A stretch of 64,000 nucleotides of DNA from Phytophthora colocasiae. Its lineage: Eukaryota > Oomycota > Peronosporomycetes > Peronosporales > Peronosporaceae. Positions 38,628 through 49,800 of the stretch are shown piece after piece. A program made the position numbers and the translations under genes. Location: the NCBI GenBank assembly GCA_018806915.1, contig JAGKQI010000064.1, forward strand, positions 1,364,001-1,428,000, given 5' to 3'. How positions within the stretch are numbered: position 1 is the first letter of the stretch; the number at the start of each line of letters is the position of its first letter. Under the pieces are notes generated by a model. It was given only the letters and a program-made list of their open reading frames with translations, was not told where the DNA came from and made no database searches.

Positions 38628-40382
38628 TTAGCGCTTCATCGTCTCATGGCTATCTTCTTCTGTTACCAGAGCGTTTTCCTCTTCATACCCCCAAGAAGTG
38701 AGCAAATCTGGCTCTTGTCCGTCTTCGTTTTTGCTCAGTACGACGCAAGCGTGAGCAAAGGCACAACGGAGGCGACCAAACGCGAGTCTAGAACACAACG
38801 AGCCAAGGTCACGTTCAGTCTCCACGGGGTCTTCCAAGCACAGTCGCGTGTTATTTTGTCGTGACCATCCCTTGCTCGTCTTGGACATGACCTCTCTCGT
38901 CCGTAGACTCACAACGTTGTGCTCGTAGTCGAACTCGCAAGAGTAGAAGCGGAAAAACCCACGTCGAAGTGCCTGCCAATCATACACAGAATCTGCTTGT
39001 TTCTTGACGAACGTCTTGTCTGCCGCTTCGAGTTTATCGTCAATTTCCTTCTCGGACAAAGCACGTAGAGCTGACTCGTCCTCAAAACAATGGACGCTGC
39101 AGTCCACCACCGGCAAGACGCCAATGCGCTGGAGATAGTAGTGTGCCAACAGCATCAGCCCGTACGAACTCAACGCGCCGGTAACAACACGCTTCTTGGT
39201 CTGGCGCCATTTGCGAAGCCACTTGCAGAGCTGTCGAACCTGTTCAAGCTGCATTCGCTCGGAGCGAGTCGTGTTTGCTCCACCGAACAACATCCAACGA
39301 AGCAGTCTTGTGTTCCACAATGCTGGGACGTTGTTCACGCAGAGATCACACGGGAAGCCTGTCGATGGATCCCAGAAGTGCACGATAGGAACGCGAGCAC
39401 CCGTAATCGCTGTAACACTGTCAATTTCTTCGTCCGTGTCTGGCAGAAGATAAAGCGTCAAGTGTTCCTTCAATTCAGTGACCAAAGGGGCTGTTTCCTG
39501 CCGGAACTGCGGGGCAGACGGCAGCAATGCGCAGAGATCCACATCTGCAGAACTGACATCGTCTTTATCTGGAAGAGGTAAAAGACCAGTAACTGAAGAT
39601 CCGAACACAAGGACACGTGCATCCGGCCATATTAGACGCAGTACGTTCTGTACCCGACGCGCAACTTGCTGTCGACGCTGCAGCTCCTTCCTCATTGCTT
39701 CATCGACGTCTGATTCACCCTTTTCCTCCGTTAAATCCACTGTGGATTCGATACTTATGCAGTCACCAAAAGCTCGTGCATGGGCCGGTACGAGGTGAAG
39801 TAGTTTCCCCATCATCAGACACTTGGTCACCAATGCTCGCTCCAGTCTCCGTCCTTGCTCCCTTTTCCCTTGAGCTTTCGTGTCGTCCGATGCTGTTGGG
39901 TGCAGCATCAAGTGCACAGCTGCCTTCAGCACTGTCTTGTCCTCCTTCTTCTCCATCGTCTGCCGTAGCCAGGGCCATAGAAATCGCTGCAGTCGCTCCT
40001 CTGTCGTCAGCGAGTCTTCGTCCAGTTCCACTAGAAATTGAGCCAACACCAAAGGTGAAATCGTAGAATCAGACGGAACCGCACTCAGCAGCTCTTCCCC
40101 ACGCATATTTAGGCGCTTCGCATAGTGCGCCGCAGCTCGGGGGGCTTCGCGGTCTTTTAGAATCGTGTTAACGACTTCTATCCGAGCTTCCGGGGTCCCT
40201 AATCTCAGTGCGAGACTCTGCGCTGCATCCCACTCCAGACTGGAGGATCCCTGTAGCAGCTTATGGAGATCATCAGGAGAAGAAGACGCAGGTGTGGAGT
40301 GAGCCAATCGCTCTGCCTTGGACTTGCGACGCCCTCGACGCTTCTTGCGCTTTGGGGTAGGAGGCTCGTCTTGACGCTTCAT
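38628..40382 (-). CDS. Non-canonical poly(A)/terminal uridylyl polymerase (Cid1-like nucleotidyltransferase)
   Basis: 584 aa, single exon, ATG at 40382. Adds nucleotides to RNA 3' ends. An N-terminal basic segment (PTPKRKKRRGRRKSKAE) may be a nuclear or nucleolar signal. The helical region to about 240 is unassigned. The nucleotidyltransferase core has VFGSSVTGLLP (GS motif, about 260-270) followed by ADVDLCALL (catalytic Asp pair) and a third Asp in GFPCDLCVNN. The PAP-associated region follows (RLLRWM, LCKWLRKWR, GALSSYGLMLLAHYYLQ). The layout fits the TUTase/Cid1/TRF family. Whether it adds A or U cannot be told from sequence. Same orientation as the preceding gene, 55 bp apart. Confidence 0.9.
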   Translation of the reverse strand: MKRQDEPPTPKRKKRRGRRKSKAERLAHSTPASSSPDDLHKLLQGSSSLEWDAAQSLALRLGTPEARIEVVNTILKDREAPRAAAHYAKRLNMRGEELLSAVPSDSTISPLVLAQFLVELDEDSLTTEERLQRFLWPWLRQTMEKKEDKTVLKAAVHLMLHPTASDDTKAQGKREQGRRLERALVTKCLMMGKLLHLVPAHARAFGDCISIESTVDLTEEKGESDVDEAMRKELQRRQQVARRVQNVLRLIWPDARVLVFGSSVTGLLPLPDKDDVSSADVDLCALLPSAPQFRQETAPLVTELKEHLTLYLLPDTDEEIDSVTAITGARVPIVHFWDPSTGFPCDLCVNNVPALWNTRLLRWMLFGGANTTRSERMQLEQVRQLCKWLRKWRQTKKRVVTGALSSYGLMLLAHYYLQRIGVLPVVDCSVHCFEDESALRALSEKEIDDKLEAADKTFVKKQADSVYDWQALRRGFFRFYSCEFDYEHNVVSLRTREVMSKTSKGWSRQNNTRLCLEDPVETERDLGSLCSRLAFGRLRCAFAHACVVLSKNEDGQEPDLLTSWGYEEENALVTEEDSHETMKR

Positions 40383-40878
40383 TTTAGACTATGTGGTCTA
40401 AATTACTTGATTGGCTGGAAAGACCCAACAAACCTGGTATTATCACTTCAACTTGGATGTCCAAACGTACTGGAAGTTAGTTAGCTCTAAAGTACCCGCG
40501 TATCCTTGACAGCGTGAATATTGAGACGACGCAGTTCGTGTCCTCTTCACGCCAGTGGGCACCGTTGTCATTAACTAGGCAGTCATTAAGGACGGAGATT
40601 AATCCAGACAGTGAGTGCAATATCATAAGACGCTGGGTATCTACGTTCGCCCAAGTCTGTTTCACTTGATATTTTTGCGGCAATGCGTGTTCTCCGTTTC
40701 AGCACGCTCTCCGTTATTTTTTGCGTTCTACACGACGTTGTCTATACTTATCTGCAATTCTCTCGGCAGAGTGAGAAGTAGCTACTGTGCTGTTCGAGTG
40801 ACCAAGCCTCAGGCAGTATCAACTCCTTCGACGCAAGCCGCTGACCTACAACGACTGTAGCCTCGTACGTACTTGATC
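40383..40878. other. Divergent intergenic region of about 0.5 kb
   Basis: Shared upstream region of the nucleotidyltransferase and the metallo-beta-lactamase genes. CT-rich just upstream of 40879. No clear initiator or box identified and no gene seen. Confidence 0.4.
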
Positions 40879-43482
40879 ATGACAACTAGCTTAACAGGAG
40901 AGAATAGCAACCTCTCCAATCCAGGAACTGGCCCAACACTTGAGACCATTAAGCTTCCACGAGGTGGTGTCGTGGCCTGCACTTCTATCGGGCCTGTGCA
41001 ACTCGGAATGCCACCCGAAACCATCAAGGATTCAATGAAACTCGGTCTTCCAGTACCACGCCACTATATCGTACCATCGGAGCCGTTCACCAAGACCCTT
41101 GGAGCTAATATGGGCGTCAACGTGGCGGAGTTCGAGTTCCCAGCCTACTGCAACTTTTTCTTCAAAAGACAATGCGTCAACCTCATCGTGACGTCTGCAG
41201 ACGTGGAAACACGGATCCGCCAGGTCTTCCAGGAGACGCTCTTTGGACCTGTTGAGCTTGATCTACGCAACGATTTCGCTCAAGACATCCCTCCCGAACA
41301 GTTCCCTGATCTAAGGAAAGAACTCGAGTACTTTCGCAAATTTGGAGACACCCTCATCTCTCTTGATATGCTACTGACATTCACGCATTTCGATGACAAC
41401 GGGGAGGCCAAAATATCTCAACTGGGAGCTCCTAGTGAAACCCCACCACTAACCATTCGCAAGGGTGACGGCTGCTTTACCATTGACGATGGAGCGCATG
41501 GAAGTGTGACGTTGGAAGACGCTGTAGACCTACCACCGCCGCCTTCGAGCGTGAATTCACACCTCGACTCGTTTTATCCGCCTGCTTTTGGTGTGACGGT
41601 GCTGGGTAATTCCCACGGATTCGACCCGAACGGTAAAACTTCAGGCTACGTACTGTGGATCAACCACCGCGGGATCATGATCGACCCACCGCCATTCTCG
41701 TCGTCGATCTTGAGTGCTAACAACATCCCGGCGCTCATGATTGACGGCGTTATCCTCACGCATTGTCACGCCGACCACGACGCAGGGACGTTCCAGAAGA
41801 TCTTGCAGGAAGGACGTGTAGCCCTCATCACCACCGACACTATTTATCGCTCCTTCTTGCGCAAATATTCGGCGCTGTCAGGCTTTGAGCCCAGTTTCCT
41901 GGAGCGCGTGCTCGACCATCGTCTGGTCCGTATTAACGACGTGACGCAGATCCGCGGCGCCGAGTTCCGCTTCTTCTACTCACTGCACTCCATCCCTTGC
42001 GTCGGCTTTGAGGTCACGTACGGAGACAAGAAGATCGCATTCTCTGGAGACCACCTCAACGATGTGGAGAAGATCCACCAGCTAGAGAGTGAAGGCGTTC
42101 TCTCACCAGCCAGAGCCCAAGAACTGCTCAACTTCCCTTGGCACTGTGACGCTATCTTGCATGAAGCTGGAGTGCCTCCTATTCACACACCGTTGAAGAC
42201 ACTGATGGCGCTGGACGAAGAGATTCGAAAGAAAGTCTACGTGGTGCACACAGCCGCTAAAGACCTTCCAGAAAACTGCGGTCTTCGTGGAGCTCCGGAA
42301 GGTGTCCACAACACCATTACTCTACCTGTATCTAAACTACCAGAAAATGCCGGTGCACTGGAGATCCTCGACTTGGTGCGCAAAGTAGATCTGTTCGCCG
42401 AACTGACACTTAACCACGCATACGAGATCCTGCAAATGGCCCGCAAAGTTGAGTATGCTAAGGGGCAGATTGTGAGCAAGTCGGGTAGTGTAGCTGGCAT
42501 CTTCTACATCATTATCGTTGGGGAAGCACAAGCTGTGTACAATAAGGAACCCCCTGCTGTTGTAGAAGGAGCTCCAGTACCTAAGCCGATCACTCGCGGC
42601 CGTGACAACAGTACACGTCGGCGGCTGTCGATGCTGTCGTTGGCGAAGCAATACCGTCCGGGCGACTACTTTGATCTGCAGTCATTGTTAACACCAAACT
42701 GGGCGCTACCGTACGACATGGTAGCATCTACGAAGCTGTCACTGCTCGAGTTCAATGCACTCGACTTCAACTGGTTCCTGCGCCGCACGTCGTCCTTCGA
42801 GCGTATCCAGCAGCTAGCGCAGAGTCGACTCTACTTCTCATACGATATCGTCGAGAGCAACCAAGTGTTCCGACGGCTGACATCAGCCCAACGTACAGCT
42901 CTTGAGATCATCTTACGACCACGGGACGTAACTGAGGGACAGGTGCTCTGGAACATCGGCGACAAATGTTCAAGCGCTGTCATCGTCGACAAAGGCCAAT
43001 TCCTGCTTAAAATCGCACAGACATCGACAGTTACCAGTTCACCCGTAAGGAGTTCGTCACTTAGTGGTCCGTCACGGTCGCGACCGTCGTCTCCCGGTCA
43101 GACGATCTCGCTGATGACTCGGAAATCGTTGAACGTACGTTGCCTTGTGCTGGTTTTAACTGGTGTCGTTTTCTGGAAGTTGTCGTTAACTCTAGTGCGT
43201 TTTGGTCTGTAGCGTATTATCCCAATGGATCTCAGTATGATGAACAGCAATCCCAACAGCAACAAGGACAGTGAAGCTCTGCAGGAGTTGTCTCTCCGTC
43301 ACGGAGGCTTTGCAGGCGACGTGGATCGACTCACTTCGTCCGAGGACACGACACATGCGACGTCTCTAGTATGCACACACGCCGGCTCGGTCTTCATGAT
43401 CCAGAAACATGATCTCCAGATCTTCCTACTCGAGAACCCAGGCCTGCTCATGAGTCTCAGTGGTAAAGTTTTCGCGAGCTAG
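40879..43482 (+). CDS. Metallo-beta-lactamase fold protein with cyclic-nucleotide-binding domain(s), two exons
   Basis: Exons 40879-43134 and 43213-43482 with a 78-nt intron (GTACGT..TGTAG); 841 aa. The N-terminal part to about 240 is unassigned. The metallo-beta-lactamase domain (about 240-480) has the metal site ILTHCHADHDAG at about 292, later FSGDHLND and HEAGVPPIHTP. From about 520 a cyclic-nucleotide-binding fold begins (KGQIVSKSGSVAGIFYIIIV, YRPGDYFD), and a second one after 690 (VLWNIGDKCSSAVIVDKGQF) is completed by the second exon. The protein may be a cyclic-nucleotide-sensing hydrolase, possibly acting on cAMP/cGMP, but the substrate is unknown. Confidence 0.88.
43135..43212 (+). 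other. Intron of the metallo-beta-lactamase gene
   Basis: 78 nt, GTACGT donor and TCTGTAG acceptor, T-rich interior. Exon 1 ends and exon 2 begins on codon boundaries (KSLN then RIIPMDLS). Confidence 0.85.
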
Positions 43483-43781
43483 GCAGTAGGTAGGAGTATC
43501 ATATTGAAGTTCGACCACCGAAAACGTTTTATCCCCAAAAAACAACGGGAAACATATCCCGTTCACGCAGCACTCCAACCATTGCGAATTCTTCGCCGAA
43601 ACTTGGAAGATAGATAGAAGACAAGCACTTGAACAGACCTGTCTTGCGTTCGAAGCAGAGTACAGTGTAGCGTGGTGTGTTTTACCGATTTAACCGGTAT
43701 ACGGTAGGTACTGGACCGGTACTGAACCTGCTGATACCGTGGAGCCATTTTCCAAAAAGGCAGCAAAGTTGGTCGATCCTC

Positions 43782-45234
43782 ATGCCCATGGAGCGCTCCA
43801 GTCGCCGCGATCGCTCGAGGGAGCCCGAGGACGACCCCAGCAGCGATACAGGCGCAAGCACTCGTCTACGCAGTCGCCGCTCCCGCGACACGCGCAATTC
43901 CGCGGCGGATTCCACGTCTGACGGAGCCGATACCGATGGCAGTTCAGCCGGCAATGCGACGGCATCGCCCCAGCGCCGCCAACGCCGAAGCAGCGGGCGC
44001 AAAGCTTCAGACGAGACGCGCAAGTACACGCGGGAGCTTCGAAGTGCTGACGAGCATCAGTCGTCGAGATCTGGTGATGAAGACGAGGAGGACGAGAACA
44101 ATGAGAAAGACAATGACGGTGGACGCAAACGCTCGCTGTCCAATATATCCAACACGTCGTCCACCTCAGCGTCCTCTATGGTTTCCGAGCCACTTACAGA
44201 GGAGCAACGTCGCACTCGTGTGGACCAACAGATGGCCGAGTTGGAGCAGAAGAAGAAGATGGTGGAGGACGGCACTCTCGCTGAGTTCTGCCGGCGCGTG
44301 GCCGCCTTCAAGGAAGAGCGTAATAGACTGCTGCAGACGGCCGAACTGCATAAGAACCTGCAGCTGAAGAATGGTGAGGATTTGTACAAGTTTGACGTGC
44401 AACAAGCTCACCACCTATGGGAGAACGACAGGAAGGTGCTCCAGGAGGAGCTGCTAGTCAAAGTGGACGCTGTCATGGCTAAACTACAAGCAGAGATGAA
44501 GGTGTTATCTAAGCCAGGAGCTAAGATTGCGGACATTGCGAAGAAGCCTAAGCAGAAGCCTCGTACGAATGACGATGACAGAACCAAGGCGGATGCTACT
44601 GTTGTCAAGGAGAAGGCGAGCAAGAAGAACAGCGACCCTGAACAAGAAGAAGGAGAAGTATCAGAGCCACCAGCAGAGAAGAAACAAGTGGCTCTGGTCA
44701 AGCGACGTAAAATGGACCCAACAGCGATTTCAGATCCAGTCGAAGTGTCGAAACTGTTACCGGTGGAAGATGTGCGCTTACAGTTTGATGACATCAGCAC
44801 CGATATTGCTGCGATAGTGGGTGACCGCAAGGAGACATCCAAAACTACTGTGGAGAAATTGCCAAATAACGGGAACCGTAAGATTTGTTGCTGCTGTTTG
44901 ATGCTGATGCTGATGATTTACTAACACTTTTTCTTTGACTGATACAGTGCCCTTCAAGCTCGAGCGACGACGACTGTTTTGCGGCGAATACATCTTCGAG
45001 GACGGGGACGAAGTGCACGTTTCAATGCCGCTGGTGGACGAAAAATACACCGGCACTATCTCATCCATCACGGACGACGCTATCTACATCAAATTGACAT
45101 CAGGCGAGAAGGCTCGTATTTTCCTGCCTCATCTGGAACGCCGCCGCTGCGAACTCAAACCGCTACTGCGTGCTACTCCATCCACCGGCAGCCTGCGGAG
45201 TTTGGGCTGGACGGAGTACGATACATTGTACTAA
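43782..45234 (+). CDS. Sds3/BRMS1-like corepressor subunit, two exons
   Basis: Exons 43782-44877 and 44948-45234, intron 44878-44947 (GTAAGA..ATACAG); 460 aa. Sds3/BRMS1 proteins are subunits of the Sin3 histone deacetylase complex in the nucleus. An N-terminal Arg/Ser-rich region (about 1-160) precedes the Sds3 coiled coil (about 170-270: EEQRRTRVDQQMAELEQKKK, then AEFCRRVAAFKEERNR and AHHLWENDRKVLQEEL). A Lys-rich linker follows. The second exon codes a Tudor-like fold (DGDEVHVSMPLVDEKYTGTI, LPHLERRRCELKP) usual at the end of this family. Splicing extends a C-terminus that the unspliced frame would end in CCCCLMLMLMIY. Start at the first Met of MPMERSSRRD. Confidence 0.85.
44878..44947 (+). 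other. Intron of the Sds3-like gene
   Basis: 70 nt, GTAAGA donor, pyrimidine-rich run and ATACAG acceptor. Splicing joins NGN to LPFKLERRR in frame. Confidence 0.88.
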
Positions 45235-45422
45235 CGCTTCAGGGCAAGGCTCCTTTTACTCAGTAATGTGCATGTACTTTTGGATTTCCAGTACTTCAAA
45301 GTATTTGTTTTTGTTTACCTGTGAACGGGGAAGCAGCCAGCAGCTTGAGCCGCTAGCTGATGACAACGGCTAAATATTTATCTCATGCACCATCTAAAGT
45401 ACTCGTGCACATGCACACACAC

Positions 45423-46607
45423 TCAATGCTGCACGGTGGAGCTGCCTCCACTGGACAGCATCTTGAGCAAGTCGGCGTTGCGATCACGCACTCCTTCGTT
45501 TGCTCCTTCCATGTCACTATCACTTTCGTCTTGGTACTCTGCTGTGTCCATCGAGTCCGATCGTTCACCTCCCATCCGACCAAGAGTTCCGATCACACCA
45601 CTGCCAATACCCACGACAAAGCGCTTGAATCCCAACGCACCACTTAGCGCCATCGCCAATTGCTTCTTCGCCGAAGGTTTACGCTGTTCGACGTCCATGT
45701 CATCTGCGTCTTGACTGTGGAGATGTAGCCGCCGCCGCTTCAGGTCACCGCGTGCGTCAGCACCTCCAGGAACCAGCTTCTTACGAAAGCGGATCTCCGG
45801 AGACTTGAGCTGCGACAGCGACACGTATCCACCCGATGCACTCACAGGAGGCACAGCAGCGGCGTCGGAGCTCTCAATAGTGAAATGGCGTGGTGGCAAG
45901 GACGACGGCGCCGATCGAGGAGGCGGCGGTGGAGGTCGAACATCGAGATCACTGCTACTACTGCTCGATGCAGCGAATGACGGGTTACTGGCAAACGACG
46001 GCAAAGAGGCACTAGTGCCGATCGACGTCAAGTCCTCAATATCTGGGCGTAGGAACGTCGTGAAGGCTGCGCTCCAACGCAGCTCAGGGCGTGAGTCTAC
46101 CGCTCGAAGAAACTTCTGGAGCCTCTCGCGTCTATGGTGAAGCAGCCGTGGGTCGTCTCCACGTAGATACGAGATCCATCCTCCGTCAGGAAACTTGGGC
46201 AAAGCCTCTCTCAATGTCAAACCGTGTGTCTCCACCATGTAGTTGTATAGCTGGCGGAAGTCCGTGTAGCGCCTCATGACTGTGTACCTCACCATCGGTG
46301 GCAGTTCCGGGTACGTCGCGCTCTGTTCTTCAGCTGTAGATGACTCTGAAGCCTCAATATTACTCGTCTTGATGCTCAGATCCCGAGCACCGACGCCGGA
46401 ATTGCCACTGCTGAAGCTGGAGGCGCGCACATCCAGCACTTCGATGTGGTACTGCCAGCTGGTTTTTTTACGGGTCACACCGGTGATCTGCAGGTCTCGA
46501 CTGGCCTCATCAACAGCTCGAAGGGACGAAGAACTCGAAGGAGCCGACGTAGGTGCTACGCGCTCACGTTTAGCGGCGTGGGAGTCTTCTGGAGCTATCG
46601 AATGCAT
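45423..46607 (-). CDS. PX-domain protein
   Basis: 394 aa, single exon, ATG at 46607. The PX domain (about 38-190) is recognised from ITGVTRKKTSWQYHIEVLDV, VMRRYTDFRQLYNYMVE, the lipid-binding proline region ALPKFPDGGW, and RRERLQKFLRAVDSRPEL. PX domains bind phosphoinositides, mainly PI3P on endosomes. The domain holds an insertion with Ser/Glu-rich sequence (about 70-100). The C-terminal half is Ser/Pro-rich and unassigned. Convergent with the Sds3-like gene, 188 bp apart. Confidence 0.88.
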   Translation of the reverse strand: MHSIAPEDSHAAKRERVAPTSAPSSSSSLRAVDEASRDLQITGVTRKKTSWQYHIEVLDVRASSFSSGNSGVGARDLSIKTSNIEASESSTAEEQSATYPELPPMVRYTVMRRYTDFRQLYNYMVETHGLTLREALPKFPDGGWISYLRGDDPRLLHHRRERLQKFLRAVDSRPELRWSAAFTTFLRPDIEDLTSIGTSASLPSFASNPSFAASSSSSSDLDVRPPPPPPRSAPSSLPPRHFTIESSDAAAVPPVSASGGYVSLSQLKSPEIRFRKKLVPGGADARGDLKRRRLHLHSQDADDMDVEQRKPSAKKQLAMALSGALGFKRFVVGIGSGVIGTLGRMGGERSDSMDTAEYQDESDSDMEGANEGVRDRNADLLKMLSSGGSSTVQH

Positions 46608-46895
46608 GAACAGAAGGCGTCTCAGGAAAATCTCTGTAACTCAGCGTTTAACACGCCTGAGGGGATGCAAACGACTGCTATGGAGAGAGGAAGGATAAAC
46701 GGAAGTGGTGAGAGGCGCGGATAGTGCAGCGGAGGCCTCGACACGCCGCACGGCTCGTCGGTGGAAGGTCGTCGGTTGCTTCCTGCTTCTGCCGACTGTT
46801 TCGACACTGACAGCTACAGATAAAATTGTGTATGCTTACATAATGGTGTATAGACACACAAAATTGAGATCTCCATTGGGAGTCAAGAAGCTCCA
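46608..46895. other. Divergent intergenic region
   Basis: 288 bp shared by the PX gene and Aquarius. No box recognised. No gene seen. Confidence 0.35.
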
Positions 46896-49800
46896 ATGCC
46901 TCGTCGAGCATCGTCGACGCCATCGGGCGGCTCTAACTCGACCCCCACGGTGAATGAGCTGGCCAGGAAGGTGTTGGATCAAAAGCCATCGAAGCAGGTA
47001 CACACACATACCATTCTTATCTCCTGGTTCTACGTCTAACCTGTTTCAAATGTCATTTTCCCACCGGTATTCAGTCGTTGGATGCAGTTGCAGCACTTTA
47101 CAGCTTGTTCCTGGGTGATACAAGCAGTGATGCAAGGACAATTCAGTGTCTTCGTGAACTAGAAGCTATTAATTTCCTGGAGGACGCTTTGTGGCCGCTC
47201 GCGGACGTTGTGTCCACCGTCCGCGACTGCCGTCACCACGTCAAGAAGGCGTGGCTGGTCTCAATCCTGTTGCTCGTGGGCTTTCGCGCCCGTGAGGAGC
47301 GCTCAGCGTCTTCCGGGGGCAGTTGTTCTGGTGTGTGGACATTTTTAAAGCAAGAGGATGCAGCCTGGAAGGCGTTCATGTCGACATTGTGGACAGCTTT
47401 GGCTGAAGCGGACGCGAAGACGACGGAGGAAGACGCCAAGTGGACACTCAAGGAGCAGACGGCTCTCTCTCAGTTCCTTATCACGTGCTTCCAGAGTCTA
47501 GAAGTGCCTCAGGTAGCCGCTTCTGTCCTACAGACGACATCGTTACCACTTTGGACAGCACTTTCACCTTCCCAACGCACACTGGAGTTCCAGACATACC
47601 CGAAGTTAGAGCGGCACTGGAACCGTATTATGACTGCAGAAGACACTTCTACCAAGAAGGAGAAGCAAAAATCCCCCAAGCAGAACAAGCGACGCAAGAT
47701 CGAGGCGGCAACTGAGATCCTGCGGTACGATCAAAAAGCGCTGGTGCATCGTCTTGACGTGTTTCTTCAGGTGTTGAAGGCACCAGTCAACGAGGACACA
47801 CCAAAGCATGAGTTGACACAGCAGATGCGCTTTGTGGCTATGTTCCTGGCCTTGTTGATTGATCTCTTGAGCCAGTTGCCCACACGTCGATTCCTCTTGA
47901 CAGTACTGAGACGCCGTCATGTGCGCACTGTGCTTCGAAACAGCGCACTGGTACAGCACGCGCTGCAGTGGCAAGGCGTTAACGACAGACAAGCACTAAG
48001 TAAGCAATTGTCGCTGTTGGATGCGTGCATGCGCTTCCCCATTGATGCACACACAGGGACGTCGCTTTCCTCACGGGAATACCGCGACCGCCGTGCGCAA
48101 CACATCCAAGTATTGCAGCAGTGTGCATTCCAGTCTTTCAGGAATTCAAGAGTAGAGGAGTTGGCCATTGCTCCGTGTGGACACATTGCGGATGCTTCCA
48201 GCTTCACTGAAATGCTCAAGGCTATAGTAGCTGCTGATCGCTCGCGACTGGTATCACTGGCTATTGCTATTGGCGTGCTAGCTGGTCAGGCTGAGGCCGA
48301 CGTAACTTCTGATGGTGAATTGGTGGAGTTCTTCGTGGAGGAGTACTCGATTGACAACGGCAGCAAAAGCGATACTCTTTCATCAAGCGTGTCAGTCTTT
48401 CCCACAGAATTGGATATCTGGAACGATATGCTGGATCATAAAGATGAAGCAACTCAGAACGACAAAGCTTTAGATGACGATGAGCGCATGGAAGACGAGA
48501 TCGAGACAGACCAAGAGATCTACAGTGCAGATGAAACTAAGCTGTTCCCAATACTCCCCGTGCAAAAATTAAGTCTGCAGTTTTTGAACCTGGCGGACTT
48601 CCTGCAACGCAATTACGATCTGCTTCGCCTGGAGGCTGCGGAGGAGATCCGTGGGGATCTGGAGACTGCTATCAAACAGCTCGACGCCATCCGCACCTTG
48701 CGTTCGGCCAGTGGAAATGATACAATTTTCCGGGGGTTCTCTCGTTCTGGTGTGCCTCTTACGAGCCAGCTTCAGATTGTAAAAGTGGGGAAGCCTGCTC
48801 TTGGTCAAACTGCTCCTGCATCAGTTATCGCTCAGCTTGAAGTGGAGCTATCAGGTCGTCATGACCATAAACTATTCGACTGCTACCAGACAAAAGAAGT
48901 GGTGTTTCTTGTGACAGTAAGAGCTACGGCGGACGAGGGTGCAGAGATCATGGGCTTTCAGAAGAAATCGAAGGAAGTAGGTTCGTTTCCTGAAAACTTT
49001 GGAGTGCAGTATGTGCGTGCAGCTGAGGTGGTGGAAGTGACAGATGTGGTGGGGAACGACATTAACGATGATAATCCGGCGGGTAAAGGCAGCAAGCGCG
49101 TATTTAAGCTTGCGTTGGATGGAGTGCAGTACAAAAGGGATCTAGAAGCTGGTCAACTGGAGGCGTACGAACAAGTAAATCTGCTGGTACGACGAAAACC
49201 ACGTGAAAACAATTTCAAGGCTGTGCTAGACACGGTTGCTGGCGTGTGGCATGATGCGAACAAAGACGATCTGCTGCCAGCTTGGCTACACGACCTATTC
49301 CTTGGGTATGGTAACCCAGCAGCTGCGAATTATCAGTCCATTTATCAGGCGAGAGCGGAAAACTTCGTAGTGGTGCCTATGGGTGGGCTGTTGTTGGACG
49401 GAGAGCACGCTCTTGAGGCTGGTGGTGTCACGAAGCTGGTAGATGTCGAGGATGAAACGCTGGAGCTTAATGGAGAGGATGCAGCAGCCCCATTCACATA
49501 TGTCGAGGATGTGCGTGGTGGTCCGAGCTTTATTCGAGCCTGTAACAAGAAAAAATCGACCAGTGACCCGCTAAACATTCATCCACCAGTCCGCTTCACG
49601 AAGGCTCAAGTGACTGCTGTTCGCACAGGAATGTGTGAAGGTCTAACGCTGGTTGTGGGGCCGCCTGGTACCGGGAAGACAGATGTGGCTGTACAACTCG
49701 TACTAAACCTGTACCGTTCCACCCCAGCACAAGAGAAGATACTTATTGTCGCCCACTCAAACCAAGCGCTGAATGACTTTTTCACCAAGATCCTGGCTCA

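Noticed and set aside
43677..44924. 415-aa unspliced version of the Sds3-like protein
   Set aside because: Its end (CCCCLMLMLMIY) is intron sequence; splicing gives a family-typical Tudor-like C-terminus.
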